Assembly: GCA_016787045.1 (NCBI GenBank)
Contig: JAEUVA010000003.1
Coordinates: 80,986-144,985 of the forward strand
Length of the DNA stretch: 64,000 bases
Reading direction: 5' to 3'
Source of the DNA: Chitinophagales bacterium
GTDB taxonomy: Bacteria; Bacteroidota; Bacteroidia; Chitinophagales; LD1
The notes under the pieces are model-generated. The model ran no database searches. It saw nothing but the letters and a program-made list of their open reading frames with translations, and had not been told where the DNA came from. Each line of letters starts with the position of its first letter. The stretch's first letter is position 1. This document shows, one piece after another, positions 16,751 to 25,879 of this stretch. A program made the translations under genes and the position numbers.

Positions 16751-17500
16751 ATGCCCTTCCAAGACCATTTCAGTACCCAGTCTGATATTTATCGTCAGGC
16801 GCGGCCTACCTACCCCGATGAGTTGTTTGCTTACCTCAATTCGCTGTGCAAAAACCACGATTGTTGTTGGGATGTAGGCACCGGCAATGGGCAGGCGGCT
16901 GTTTCATTAGCCAAGTACTTTAAAAAAGTAATAGCCACCGACCCCAGCGCTGAGCAAATCAACAATGCGATGGCCACAAATGGTGTAGAGTATAGAGTAG
17001 CATCGGCAGAGCAGAGCGGACTGCCCGATGAGTCGGTTGACCTGATAACGGCAGCTACCGCTGCTCATTGGTTTAACCACGAGTTGTTTTACCCGGAGGC
17101 ACTGCGCGTGGCCCGACCTAACTGTACCCTTGCGTTGTGGACATACAGCTCTGCCTCTATAACACCCGAGATAAACGAACTGATGGAGTGGTTTATGTAC
17201 ACCTACTTATATGACTACTGGCCCGATGGAAGGTGGTACGTACGGCAGCAGTACAGTACGCTACCCTTTCCTTTTCAAAAGATAACTTCCCCCGACTTTT
17301 ACTGTAACATTAATTGGAGTAAGCAGCAGTGGTTGGCTTACGTGTGTAGTTGGAGCGCTTACACACGCCATAGGCAACAAACCGGTGCCGATGCTTTACA
17401 AGTGCTGCTACCACGGCTCAATGAATTGTGGGATAATACAGAGGTAAAAAGCGTGCGTTGGCCATTGCACTTATTGTGCGCCCGATTAAAATCATTGTAA
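16751..17500 (+). CDS. Class I SAM-dependent methyltransferase (type 11)
   Basis: 249 residues from the ATG at 16751; a TTG five codons upstream is less likely. Residues ~40-130 form the Rossmann domain: WDVGTGNGQAAVSLAKYF (motif I), ATDPSAEQI (acidic loop), ASAEQSGLPDESVDLITAA (motifs II-III) and the AHWF that typifies the yeast Trm9/TMT1-like or tellurite-type group. The C-terminal part is rich in Trp and Tyr and probably recognises the substrate, which is unknown. Cytosolic, no partner genes nearby. Confidence 0.88.
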   Translation: MPFQDHFSTQSDIYRQARPTYPDELFAYLNSLCKNHDCCWDVGTGNGQAAVSLAKYFKKVIATDPSAEQINNAMATNGVEYRVASAEQSGLPDESVDLITAATAAHWFNHELFYPEALRVARPNCTLALWTYSSASITPEINELMEWFMYTYLYDYWPDGRWYVRQQYSTLPFPFQKITSPDFYCNINWSKQQWLAYVCSWSAYTRHRQQTGADALQVLLPRLNELWDNTEVKSVRWPLHLLCARLKSL

Positions 17501-17609
17501 AAATAAGTTAAACCCCGTACCCCTATACCTTGCTTGTGAGTAAAAGGGCATTACATTTGATATGTCAATGACCAAAACCAATTTCGTATTACCAAAAACT
17601 AAAAACAAA

Positions 17610-18050
17610 ATGAAAAAGTTACTTCTGATGTTAAGCTTTGCCGGTTCCGTTTTCTTAGCCGCTGCACAAGACCCGGCTCAAACTCCTGCTCCGGACCCTA
17701 ACGCTCCTGATTTGAAATGGGAATCTACCACTATTGATTACGGCACCGTAACCAAAGGCGATGAAAACAACGCTACCCGTTACTTTAAGTTTACCAACGT
17801 AGGCAAAAGCCCGCTGATTATTGGCGATTGCCGTGGTTCATGCGGTTGTACGGTGCCACAGTGCCCTAAAGAGCCAATCCTTCCCGGTAAAGGCGGTGAA
17901 ATCAAAGTACACTACGATGTAAACCGAGTAGGTCAGTTTACAAAAACAGTAACGGTTACCTCTAACGCAAAAAGCCCTAACGAAACCTTAAAAATTCAGG
18001 GTAACGTAATTGACCCTGCTGCTCAACCGGCTCCTACAGAAGGCAAGTAG
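17610..18050 (+). CDS. DUF1573 exported protein, copy 1
   Basis: 146 residues from the ATG at 17610, giving a lysine-led signal peptide ending AAAQ. An upstream in-frame ATG at 17562 would bury that signal. One DUF1573 immunoglobulin-like domain fills the rest: YFKFTNVGKSPLII, CRGSCGCTVPQCP, EIKVHYDVNRVGQFTKTVTV and SNAKSPNETLKIQGNV. Four closely placed cysteines (C-x3-C-x-C-x4-C) are conserved with the copy downstream. This family is common in Bacteroidota and resembles ASPM/SPD-2/Hydin-type beta-sandwiches; its role is not established. A strong terminator follows. Confidence 0.9.
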   Translation: MKKLLLMLSFAGSVFLAAAQDPAQTPAPDPNAPDLKWESTTIDYGTVTKGDENNATRYFKFTNVGKSPLIIGDCRGSCGCTVPQCPKEPILPGKGGEIKVHYDVNRVGQFTKTVTVTSNAKSPNETLKIQGNVIDPAAQPAPTEGK

Positions 18051-18079
18051 TAGATATATAAAATTAGTTTCTTATACAT

Positions 18080-18116
18080 AAAGCGGCTTCACTTCGGTGA
18101 GGCCGCTTTGTTTTTT
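18080..18116 (+). terminator. Intrinsic terminator with a UUCG tetraloop
   Basis: AAAGCGGCTTCAC (18080-18092) pairs with 18097-18109 (one G-T wobble) around TTCG, giving the very stable C(UUCG)G loop, followed by T-rich TTTGTTTTTT. Confidence 0.92.
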
Positions 18117-18216
18117 GGGGTTAACATAAGTTGTGTGGTGTTTAACTTTTGTTGCCGAGCGTTAACAATCTTAATGGTGAGCTTTGAAGAATTGTTTCAT
18201 TCTTAAAAAAACCATC

Positions 18217-18657
18217 ATGAAAAATTTATTACTCCTGTTATTCATTGCTACTTCTTTTTTTGCTGTGGCACAAACCGGTGCAAAAACCGATGCCGCCCCC
18301 GAAGCGGAAATTACCTTTGAAAAAACCGAGCACAATTTTGGTACGCTGCCCAAGGGCGGTAACACTACCGTTAAGTTCTATTTCCAAAACACCGGCAAAA
18401 CACCATTGGTGATTTCGCGCTGCCAGCAAAGCTGTGGATGCACTACCCCTTCTTGCCCAACCGAGGCCATTATGCCCGGCAAAAAAAGTTTTGTAGAAGT
18501 ACACTACGATTCGTTGCGGGTGGGGCAATTCAGCAAAACAGTTACCGTAATGTCTAACGCTAAAACAGCCGATGTGGTACTTAAAATCAGCGGCAATATT
18601 ACCGAAGAGCAATCGGTACCAGCGGTAGAAACACCCCTGCTAAAACCCAAAGAGTAA
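18217..18657 (+). CDS. DUF1573 exported protein, copy 2
   Basis: 146 residues from the ATG at 18217; an upstream TTG frame extension lacks a signal peptide. Length is identical to copy 1. Signal peptide ends AVAQ (~18), then a DUF1573 domain with YFQNTGKTPLVIS, CQQSCGCTTPSCP, VEVHYDSLRVGQFSKTVTV and SNAKTADVVLKISGNI. It is clearly a duplicate of the upstream gene, but it lies beyond that gene's terminator and so has its own promoter. A cell-envelope location is inferred. Confidence 0.9.
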   Translation: MKNLLLLLFIATSFFAVAQTGAKTDAAPEAEITFEKTEHNFGTLPKGGNTTVKFYFQNTGKTPLVISRCQQSCGCTTPSCPTEAIMPGKKSFVEVHYDSLRVGQFSKTVTVMSNAKTADVVLKISGNITEEQSVPAVETPLLKPKE

Positions 18658-18678
18658 CCAAGGTCTGCCCTTTCGCAT

Positions 18679-18686
18679 TACCTTTG
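18679..18686 (+). promoter_or_regulatory. -7 box for rlmN (near-leaderless)
   Basis: TACCTTTG is a perfect TAnnTTTG, six bases before the GTG start of rlmN. The transcript would start at or next to the start codon. No matching -33 TTG is seen at the usual distance. Confidence 0.4.
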
Positions 18687-18691
18687 CGGCT

Positions 18692-19723
18692 GTGCAAGAC
18701 ATCCGCCAACTTACTTTACCGCAGTTACAAACCGCTTTTGAGCAAATAGGAGAGCCGAAGTTTCGCGCCAAACAGGTGTATGAGTGGCTTTGGAAAAAAA
18801 GTGCGCACTCTATTGATGAAATGACCAACCTGAGCAAAGAACTGCGCAGTAAACTGAGCAAGCAGTTTAAGTTGGTGGCTGTAGAAGAAAACATCGTACA
18901 AAAAAGTGCCGATGGTACCGTAAAGCTGGGTATGCGGCTGCACGATAACCGTTTGATAGAAGGTGTAATGATACCCGAAGAAGACCGCAGCACTGGCTGT
19001 GTATCATCGCAAGTGGGGTGCTCACTTTCTTGCACTTTTTGCGCTACGGGTTTCTTAAAGCGCGAGCGAAATTTAGAAGCAGCAGAAATTTACGACCAGG
19101 TAGTGCTCCTCAATAAACACGCTATAGAGCACAACGGCAAGCCACTCACCAACATTGTCTATATGGGCATGGGCGAACCCTTGCTCAATTATGATAATGT
19201 AATGCAGAGCATCCGATACATTACCTCGCCCGATGGGTTGGGCATGGCGCAAAAACGCATCACGGTTTCTACCTCCGGCATATCGCGCGGTATTGTGCGC
19301 ATGGCTGATGAAGGGATGAAATTCAACATTGCCCTTTCGCTGCATGCCGCCACCAACCAAAAGCGGGAGAAGATAATGGACATCAACTACAGCAATCCGC
19401 TGGAGGAGGTGATACGCTCGCTCAACTACTTTTACGACAAAACAGGCAACAAAGTAACCTTTGAGTACATTTTGTTTGATGGTTTTAACGATAGCTTAGA
19501 AGATGCCGAACACCTCATTTCGCTTTACCACCAGGTACCGGCTTTCATCAATATTATTGAGTATAATAATGTTGAAGGGGTAACGCTCAAAAAAGCTAAG
19601 CGCGAAAACCGCGATGCGTTTGTGAGTTACCTGCGCAACCGAAACATAAGCGTAGCTGTGCGCAGAAGCCGGGGCAAAGATATAGATGCCGCCTGTGGGC
19701 AGTTGGCGAATAAGAACAAGTAA
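18692..19723 (+). CDS. rlmN: Dual-specificity 23S rRNA/tRNA adenine-C2 methyltransferase RlmN
   Basis: 343 residues starting at GTG. This radical-SAM enzyme makes 2-methyladenosine at A2503 of 23S rRNA and at A37 of some tRNAs. The cluster motif is CSLSCTFC within SSQVGCSLSCTFCATGF; MGMGEPLLNYDNV and SLHAATNQKRE are also diagnostic. The second catalytic cysteine lies in AACGQL near the C-terminus. The N-terminal KFRAKQVYEWLWKKS helix is typical. Complete. Confidence 0.97.
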   Translation: MQDIRQLTLPQLQTAFEQIGEPKFRAKQVYEWLWKKSAHSIDEMTNLSKELRSKLSKQFKLVAVEENIVQKSADGTVKLGMRLHDNRLIEGVMIPEEDRSTGCVSSQVGCSLSCTFCATGFLKRERNLEAAEIYDQVVLLNKHAIEHNGKPLTNIVYMGMGEPLLNYDNVMQSIRYITSPDGLGMAQKRITVSTSGISRGIVRMADEGMKFNIALSLHAATNQKREKIMDINYSNPLEEVIRSLNYFYDKTGNKVTFEYILFDGFNDSLEDAEHLISLYHQVPAFINIIEYNNVEGVTLKKAKRENRDAFVSYLRNRNISVAVRRSRGKDIDAACGQLANKNK

Positions 19724-19727
19724 CTTC

Positions 19728-19757
19728 TTGCTCCAAAACAGGTAAAACCTATATTCG
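19728..19757 (+). promoter_or_regulatory. Predicted promoter of the RDD-family gene
   Basis: TTG (19728-19730), a 19-base gap and TATATTCG (19750-19757). The ATG follows five bases later. Confidence 0.45.
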
Positions 19758-19762
19758 GGCTT

Positions 19763-20746
19763 ATGCGGATAAAACTATCTACAGGCAGTAAGCTCAAAAT
19801 CATCTACAGCTATTTGTTGCTGTCTATTGTTTCTACACTATTCATGTTTGGCTTAATGTGTAATAGCGAACCGGTGCAAAACTGGCATAGCTACATGAGT
19901 TTACCGTTTTACTCGCCAAGCGATTTGCTCAACCGCAATTTGATTATTGATGATTTGAATGAAGAAATAGTAAGATTCTTTTTTGAAAGAGTATATGAAG
20001 AATCTGATACAGGTAAAAGCTATTACAGTGAGTTTGTGCCATATCTTGAGTTATTGGCTCTTTTGGGGTTGTTTGTTTGTTGGTTTAGAAAAAGACACAC
20101 GCACCGGTTCATCATCTTCTTTTTTATGATGCAGATGATGTACATGGCCTTTTTATTTTTTGTATACCTTAAATACTTAATGGCCGGTGGTGTTTTTTTG
20201 AGTTACCTACCGTATTTCGCCAGAGTGTTGTTTCACTTTTCTTTTGCTTGGTTTGCTGTGCATACATTGCTTACTTATTACCAACCAACAACACAAGCAG
20301 TAGTGCTTTCTGATACATACACTGCCACAGAATCAGTGAAGCAAACTAACTGGCAACGTTTTTTTAACCATAGCATTGATAATGTATTGATGTTGACTAT
20401 TGCCATATCCATGCTGGTAGGTTTCAGGGTTTGGGAAGAGCCATTCTCTTTTGCAACTGTACTTGGGTTACAAAACCAAGAGGTTGATTTGTATATCTAT
20501 ACCAAGCTGTTCCTTTTCATGCACTACCTAGTTTTTGAAGGTCTATTTGGAATTTCAGCAGGTAAAGTTTTGACAGCCGGAAGGGCGCTAAGTGCAGATG
20601 GAGGTAAACTAACTTTTACACAAACCATACAGCGAGCGCTCATTCGCATGGTTCCGGGTTATCCATTACTATACTTCTTTTATCCGCTGCATGATAATGT
20701 ACCTGAAACTATGGTATGTAAAGTGGAGTTAGTGGCAAATAATTAA
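19763..20746 (+). CDS. RDD-family multi-pass membrane protein
   Basis: 327 residues. About six hydrophobic helices: ~12-32, ~93-108, ~117-140, ~148-168, then the RDD part (~195-310) with NHSIDNVLMLTIAISMLVG, a helix around YLVFEGLFGISAGKVLTAGR, and a final amphipathic TIQRALIRMVPGYPLLY. The family's Arg-Asp-Asp is only partly kept (HSIDN). RDD proteins may act in transport, some as Na+/H+ antiporters, but no substrate can be inferred. It is alone on its strand between rlmN and the convergent panC. Confidence 0.75.
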   Translation: MRIKLSTGSKLKIIYSYLLLSIVSTLFMFGLMCNSEPVQNWHSYMSLPFYSPSDLLNRNLIIDDLNEEIVRFFFERVYEESDTGKSYYSEFVPYLELLALLGLFVCWFRKRHTHRFIIFFFMMQMMYMAFLFFVYLKYLMAGGVFLSYLPYFARVLFHFSFAWFAVHTLLTYYQPTTQAVVLSDTYTATESVKQTNWQRFFNHSIDNVLMLTIAISMLVGFRVWEEPFSFATVLGLQNQEVDLYIYTKLFLFMHYLVFEGLFGISAGKVLTAGRALSADGGKLTFTQTIQRALIRMVPGYPLLYFFYPLHDNVPETMVCKVELVANN

Positions 20747-20812
20747 CCGACACAATTATGTGTTGTGAGCGCTCTAAAGCGTCAACTACTTTTGGGCTAA
20801 TGATTAATCTCC

Positions 20813-21712
20813 CTATTTACCCACCACCACATTATCAATCAGCCGCACTCCATCTATTTTAGCAGCTACCAGCACCACCATTTTTTCGCGGATGTTTGTG
20901 AGAACGGACAGTGTTTTGGCGTTGCGTACTTCTAAATATTCTACTTCAAATCCCTTTTTAACTAGCCGCACTTTGCTTGTGGAGGTGTATTTTCCAATCA
21001 TATCGGCCAAACTTTTGGCTTCCGGCTTTTGGCTCACGGCTTCCAAATTTTGAATTTTGAGTGTTGAAATTTGAGCTGCCACATAGTTTAACTCCTTATG
21101 CAGGCTCACCGCTTTTCTTCTTGCATCTTTACCCAAACGCACATTGCGCGAGCTCATGGCTAAGCCGTCTTTCTCGCGCAGGGTGGGTAGCGAAACTAAT
21201 TTAACCCCCATGTTGCGGTAGCTGATAAGTTGCGCCACAATGAGTTGCTGCTGGTAGTCTTTTAACCCCATAAACAGATAATCTGGCTCAGTAATGCGCA
21301 GGAGCCGCTCTACCACTTGCGCCATACCATCAAAATGCCCGGGGCGGTGTTCACCTTCTAAAGTGGTAGCCAAAAAGCCAAAATCAATAGGTTTTTTATT
21401 GGTGGTACCGGCAGGGTAAATTTCTTTTACAGAGGGCAAAAAAACCAAATCGCAACCCATAGCCCGCAGTTTGGCCAAATCTTGCTCAGTGGTGATGGGG
21501 TATTTTTCAAAATCTTTAGGGTCGTTAAACTGGGTGGGGTTTACAAAAATGCTGCAAATGGTCACTAAACTTCTGCGTTTAGCCGCCCTCAATAAGGAGA
21601 GGTGGCCCTCGTGCAAAGCCCCCATTGTAGGCACAAAACCAAGCCGTTTTGACCCTTTTTTGAGCAATTTCAAATGTTTTTTTAAACTTCTAACTGTACT
21701 GAAAAGCAGCAT
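20813..21712 (-). CDS. panC: Pantothenate synthetase PanC
   Basis: 299 residues. It joins pantoate and beta-alanine with ATP to make pantothenate, the coenzyme A precursor. Visible motifs: FVPTMGALHEGHLSL with the HxGH nucleotide site, FVNPTQFNDPKDFEKYP, GEHRPGHFDGM, FMGLKDYQQ and the KMSKS-like LAMSSRNVRL. A variable insert (~225-240) precedes the C-terminal dimer domain. It diverges from the GT5-like gene; panD and panB are not in the window. Confidence 0.96.
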   Translation of the reverse strand: MLLFSTVRSLKKHLKLLKKGSKRLGFVPTMGALHEGHLSLLRAAKRRSLVTICSIFVNPTQFNDPKDFEKYPITTEQDLAKLRAMGCDLVFLPSVKEIYPAGTTNKKPIDFGFLATTLEGEHRPGHFDGMAQVVERLLRITEPDYLFMGLKDYQQQLIVAQLISYRNMGVKLVSLPTLREKDGLAMSSRNVRLGKDARRKAVSLHKELNYVAAQISTLKIQNLEAVSQKPEAKSLADMIGKYTSTSKVRLVKKGFEVEYLEVRNAKTLSVLTNIREKMVVLVAAKIDGVRLIDNVVVGK

Positions 21713-21748
21713 AATAAGTCGGGGTGCAGTATCTATTTGCGGGCAAAC

Positions 21749-21781
21749 TTGGGTTTATTGGGGTTTTTATTATTATCTTTG
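21749..21781 (+). promoter_or_regulatory. Predicted promoter of the GT5-like gene
   Basis: TTG (21749-21751), a 22-base gap and a perfect TATCTTTG (21774-21781) in the panC/GT5 divergent spacer. The leader is about 70 bases. Confidence 0.5.
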
Positions 21782-21854
21782 CAGCCCCAACCAATTCAGC
21801 CCTATTTGAAACAAGGTTACATTTTCTTCACATTTTCAAAACCAAATCAATAAT

Positions 21855-22670
21855 ATGGAAAAAAAGAAAGTCCTCATTATTACGCAGGAGCTTGACCCGT
21901 ATTTGGCTATTACCGAGGCGGCAAAAATCGCCAATGGTGTGCCTAAGCACATGCTGGAAAGCGGCATGGAAATTCGTGTACTGATGCCCAAGTTCGGAAC
22001 CATTAACGAAAGACGCCACCGCCTGCACGAGGTAGTTCGCTTATCCGGTATCAATATCATTATCAATGACGAAGATTTTCCGTTGGTGATTAAAGTAGCA
22101 TCATTGCCCGGTGCCCGCTTACAGGTTTATTTCTTAGACAACGAAGATTTCTTTAAGCGCAAGCTCGTGTTTCATGATGAAGACAACAAGTTTTTTGAAG
22201 ATAACAGCGACCGCATGATTTTCTTCTGCAAAGGAGCACTGGAAACCGTGCGCAAGTTCGGATGGCCGCCAGACATTATTCACTGCTTTGGCTGGATGAC
22301 CAGTTTAATTCCGATGTATCTTAAAACAACCTACAAAGACGATCCGGTTTTTGCGAATGCCAAAGTGATTTTCAACGTGTTTGAAAATGAGTTTAAAGAA
22401 AAACTCAAAAAAGACTTTACCACCAAGTTGGCCATCAGCGAAGACATTCAGAAAAAGCACATAGACTTTTTTAAAGAAGGCGATAACACCAGCTTGCTTA
22501 TTGGCGGGGTGGAGTTTGCCGATGCTTTAGTGATAGGCGAAAAAATGGATAACAAAGTACAGACGCATGTAAAAAAGGCCAAAGGCAAGGCCGTACTCAA
22601 GCTGTCTGACGCAGAAGAAGACCCGGTAATGCGCGTGAGCGAGTTTTACCGAAATATTTGGGCTAACTAA
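21855..22670 (+). CDS. Stand-alone starch/glycogen synthase N-terminal (GT5-like) domain protein
   Basis: 271 residues. The fold matches only the N-terminal Rossmann domain of GT5 glycogen synthases: VLIITQELDPYLAITEAAKIANGVPKHM corresponds to the ADP-glucose lysine region but lacks the canonical K-x-G-G-L. RVLMPKFGTINERRHRLHE and PDIIHCFGWMTSLIPMYLK also match. The C-terminal GT1-type half that completes the active site is missing, and this truncated form is usual in Bacteroidota next to pan genes. Catalysis of glycogen synthesis is therefore doubtful; a regulatory or scaffold role is as likely. DUF4270 and glmS follow on the same strand. Confidence 0.8.
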   Translation: MEKKKVLIITQELDPYLAITEAAKIANGVPKHMLESGMEIRVLMPKFGTINERRHRLHEVVRLSGINIIINDEDFPLVIKVASLPGARLQVYFLDNEDFFKRKLVFHDEDNKFFEDNSDRMIFFCKGALETVRKFGWPPDIIHCFGWMTSLIPMYLKTTYKDDPVFANAKVIFNVFENEFKEKLKKDFTTKLAISEDIQKKHIDFFKEGDNTSLLIGGVEFADALVIGEKMDNKVQTHVKKAKGKAVLKLSDAEEDPVMRVSEFYRNIWAN

Positions 22671-22704
22671 GCGTTGTTGTGCCGAACAATATTTTATTTG
22701 CGCA

Positions 22705-24024
22705 GTGAGCAACATCATTTTTCTGACTACTACATTACGTAACACATTAGCAGCACCGGCAATTTTTATTTGCTGGTGCTTGCTTTTTGTGTCCTCTTGC
22801 AAAGACCCTTTGATAGACGATAAAGGGCTGCTGAACAAAGACGATGAACTGGGCTTAGACAAAGACACCCTGAGCATGAGCGCTTTTTCGTTTTTTCAGC
22901 CGGCTGTAAAAGCATCCGGTATTTCGGTAGGGGCGCTGGGCAATGTGCAAGATGCAGCTTTTGGCAAGGCACACGCCTCGTTTTATGCGCAGTGCCGTAT
23001 TTCTTCGTCCAATATAAACTTTGGAGCCGGAGCCACCTTAGACTCGGTGGTGCTGCGCCTGCGCTACAACGGCACCTATGGCCCGTTTACCACCCCTTTA
23101 GATATTTACGTGTACGAATTGAATGAGAGCATGGCCGAGGGAACTACGTACCTCACCAACAAATCATTTGCTGTAAAGATTCCTCCCATTGGTACAGCAG
23201 CGGCTGTTATACCAAACTCAACCGATAGCCAATATGTTTACGGGGTAAAAATTGCTCCGCACTTGCGGGTGCCGCTCAATTTGAGTTTTGGCAACAAAAT
23301 TTTGCAAGCCGATACCAATCAGCTTAAAGACAACAGCACTTTTTTAGAACTGTTTAAGGGCTTTTATATCACCGCATCATCTAACGTACAGGGCAACGGG
23401 TTGATGTACTTAGACCTCACCTCTGTGGTTTCCGGTATTTCGCTCTATTACCATAATAACGATGCCGACTCGCTCACCTTCTCTATTCCTGTGTCTGGAG
23501 TCGCTGTAAATCATTTTGATAATATTTATTCCGGCACTGCAGTGCTTAGTTCGGTTATTAACCCAAACCCTGCTGGCGAACCAAAATTGTATTTGCAAGG
23601 CGGAGCAGGCGTGTATGGCAAATTACTGATAAAAAATTTAGACAGCTTACCGCAAAATATTTTGGTCAATAAAGCCGAAATCATTCTTACTCAATCGGTA
23701 AACGATACGGGCTTTATACCACCTGCAGTGCTGGATTTATTTAGAATAGATGATGTAGGTAACGAGCAAGAATTGGAAGACGATGGCTTTAGCCATTTTG
23801 GTGGTACTCGCGAGTACGTAACTATTAACGGAGCCACAGTGGCAAGGTACAAATTCAATATCCGAACTTACTTTCAAAAACTGTTGCAGGGCGTGTATAA
23901 AAACAATGGTTTTTTTGTAAAAACACTCACCCCTTATTCTAATACCGATAGGGTAGTTATTTCCAACTCAGGTACTGACCCCAACTACACTATATCTCTC
24001 TATATTACCTACACCAAAATGTAA
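22705..24024 (+). CDS. DUF4270 outer-membrane or periplasmic lipoprotein
   Basis: 439 residues, GTG start. A lipobox FVSSC (Cys32) ends the hydrophobic leader, followed by a DPLIDDKGLLNKDD linker. The body has the alternating strand pattern of DUF4270 proteins: LDSVVLRLRYNGTYG, LDIYVYELNE, NKAEIILTQ and VVISNSGTDPNYTISLYITYTK at the end (as its C-terminal strands). Function unknown. In many Bacteroidota a DUF4270 gene sits between a GT5-like gene and glmS, as here, which hints at a link to envelope sugar metabolism. Confidence 0.85.
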   Translation: MSNIIFLTTTLRNTLAAPAIFICWCLLFVSSCKDPLIDDKGLLNKDDELGLDKDTLSMSAFSFFQPAVKASGISVGALGNVQDAAFGKAHASFYAQCRISSSNINFGAGATLDSVVLRLRYNGTYGPFTTPLDIYVYELNESMAEGTTYLTNKSFAVKIPPIGTAAAVIPNSTDSQYVYGVKIAPHLRVPLNLSFGNKILQADTNQLKDNSTFLELFKGFYITASSNVQGNGLMYLDLTSVVSGISLYYHNNDADSLTFSIPVSGVAVNHFDNIYSGTAVLSSVINPNPAGEPKLYLQGGAGVYGKLLIKNLDSLPQNILVNKAEIILTQSVNDTGFIPPAVLDLFRIDDVGNEQELEDDGFSHFGGTREYVTINGATVARYKFNIRTYFQKLLQGVYKNNGFFVKTLTPYSNTDRVVISNSGTDPNYTISLYITYTKM

Positions 24025-24030
24025 TTTATT

Positions 24031-25866
24031 ATGTGCGGAATAGTAGCATACATTGGCCACCGGGAAGCATACCCTATTTTGATTAAAGGGCTATCGCGTT
24101 TAGAGTATCGCGGATACGACAGCGCTGGTGTGGCACTCATCAATGGCTCACTTAACATTTACAAAAAGAAAGGTAAGGTAGCAGACTTAGAAAACGAAAC
24201 TGCCGGCAAAAATGTATCCGGCAAGTTAGGTATGGGCCACACCCGCTGGGCTACACATGGCGAGCCCAACGATGCCAACAGCCACCCGCATTTATCACAA
24301 AGTGGCGATGTGGCTATTATTCATAACGGCATTATTGAAAACTATGCTACACTTAAAGAAGAACTGGGCAACCGTGGGCATGAGTTTAAAAGCGATACCG
24401 ATACCGAAGTATTGGTACACCTCATAGAAGACGTGCAACAAAACACCGGTTGTGAGTTGGAAGAAGCCGTACGGCTTGCGCTGCATGAAGTAGTAGGCGC
24501 TTATGCTATTGTCATTATCTCTAAAAACGACCCGGCAAAACTGATTGGCGCCCGCAAGGGTTCACCATTGGTGGTGGGCATTGGCGATGGGGAGTATTTT
24601 ATGGCCTCTGATGCATCGCCTATTATTGAATATACAAAAAATGTAACCTATCTCAACGATGGTGAAATGGCCTTTATCAAAAACGGAGAGTTGACGGTAA
24701 AAACCATAGACAATGTGGTGCAAACGCCCTACATCCAAACGCTGGAGATGAACTTAGAAGCCATTGAAAAAGGCGGCTACGAGCATTTTATGCTCAAAGA
24801 AATTCACGAGCAGCCCAAGAGCATTTATGATTCGCTGCGTGGGCGCTTTAACCCGCAAACGGGCAGCTTTGCCATGCGGAGCTTGAAAGAATACGAAGGC
24901 AAAATCAAAAACCTCAACCGCATTATTATAGTTGGCTGTGGCACCTCATGGCATGCGGGTTTGGTAGGTGAATATTTGTTTGAAGAAATATCCAGAATAC
25001 CGGTAGAGGTAGAATACGCCTCAGAGTTTCGCTATCGCAACCCGGTAGTAGGTGAAGATGATTTGGTGATTGCCATTTCGCAAAGTGGTGAAACTGCCGA
25101 TACGCTGGCTGCCATAGAGTTGGCTAAAGAAAAAGGTGCTACCATTTTTGGTTTGTGTAATGTGGTGGGGTCATCTATCCCTCGCGCATCACATGCAGGG
25201 GCATATACCCATGCAGGTCCGGAGATTGGCGTGGCCAGTACCAAGGCCTTTACGGCTCAGGTTTCTATACTTACTCTTTTGGCATTTGGTTTTGCAGAGT
25301 TGCGTGGCAAAGCCACCAAGCAGGACTTGCGCAATGCATTTGCAGAGTTAGAGTCAATGCCAGCCAAAGTGGAAAAAACCTTGCAATGCGAAGAAAAAGT
25401 AAAACAGTTGGCCGAATGGATTAAAGATGCTAATAATGTGTTGTACTTGGGTCGTGGTTATGGCTTTCCGGTAGCGCTGGAGGGGGCATTAAAATTAAAA
25501 GAAATATCTTACATCCATGCCGAGGGCTATCCCGCTGCCGAAATGAAACACGGCCCCATTGCCCTGATAGACGAAAACATGCCGGTGATAGTAGTAGCTA
25601 CCAAAAACAGCATCTACGAAAAAGTAATCAGCAACATACAAGAAGTAAAAGCCCGCAAAGGCAAAATAATAGCCATAGTAACCGAAGGCGATGACAAAGT
25701 GAAAAAGATGGCCGACCACGTAATAGAAGTGCCCGAAACTAGCGAGTTTTTAGTGCCGCTGATTGCTACCATTCCTTTGCAATTGTTATCGTACTATGTA
25801 GCGGTTAGCCGCGGCTGCAATGTGGATCAACCACGCAACTTAGCTAAGAGTGTAACGGTGGAGTAA
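24031..25866 (+). CDS. glmS: Glutamine-fructose-6-phosphate aminotransferase GlmS
   Basis: 611 residues, full family length. It makes glucosamine-6-phosphate, the first step to UDP-GlcNAc. The mature N-terminal Cys2 nucleophile is in MCGIVAYIG. The glutaminase domain shows RLEYRGYDSAG, GHTRWATHG and HNGIIENY; the two SIS isomerase domains show GCGTSWHAG, SQSGETADT, ASTKAFTAQ, and the C-terminus DQPRNLAKSVTVE. It starts six bases after the DUF4270 stop. No glmS ribozyme is seen or expected upstream. Confidence 0.98.
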   Translation: MCGIVAYIGHREAYPILIKGLSRLEYRGYDSAGVALINGSLNIYKKKGKVADLENETAGKNVSGKLGMGHTRWATHGEPNDANSHPHLSQSGDVAIIHNGIIENYATLKEELGNRGHEFKSDTDTEVLVHLIEDVQQNTGCELEEAVRLALHEVVGAYAIVIISKNDPAKLIGARKGSPLVVGIGDGEYFMASDASPIIEYTKNVTYLNDGEMAFIKNGELTVKTIDNVVQTPYIQTLEMNLEAIEKGGYEHFMLKEIHEQPKSIYDSLRGRFNPQTGSFAMRSLKEYEGKIKNLNRIIIVGCGTSWHAGLVGEYLFEEISRIPVEVEYASEFRYRNPVVGEDDLVIAISQSGETADTLAAIELAKEKGATIFGLCNVVGSSIPRASHAGAYTHAGPEIGVASTKAFTAQVSILTLLAFGFAELRGKATKQDLRNAFAELESMPAKVEKTLQCEEKVKQLAEWIKDANNVLYLGRGYGFPVALEGALKLKEISYIHAEGYPAAEMKHGPIALIDENMPVIVVATKNSIYEKVISNIQEVKARKGKIIAIVTEGDDKVKKMADHVIEVPETSEFLVPLIATIPLQLLSYYVAVSRGCNVDQPRNLAKSVTVE

Positions 25867-25879
25867 GTTTTTTTCCGGA

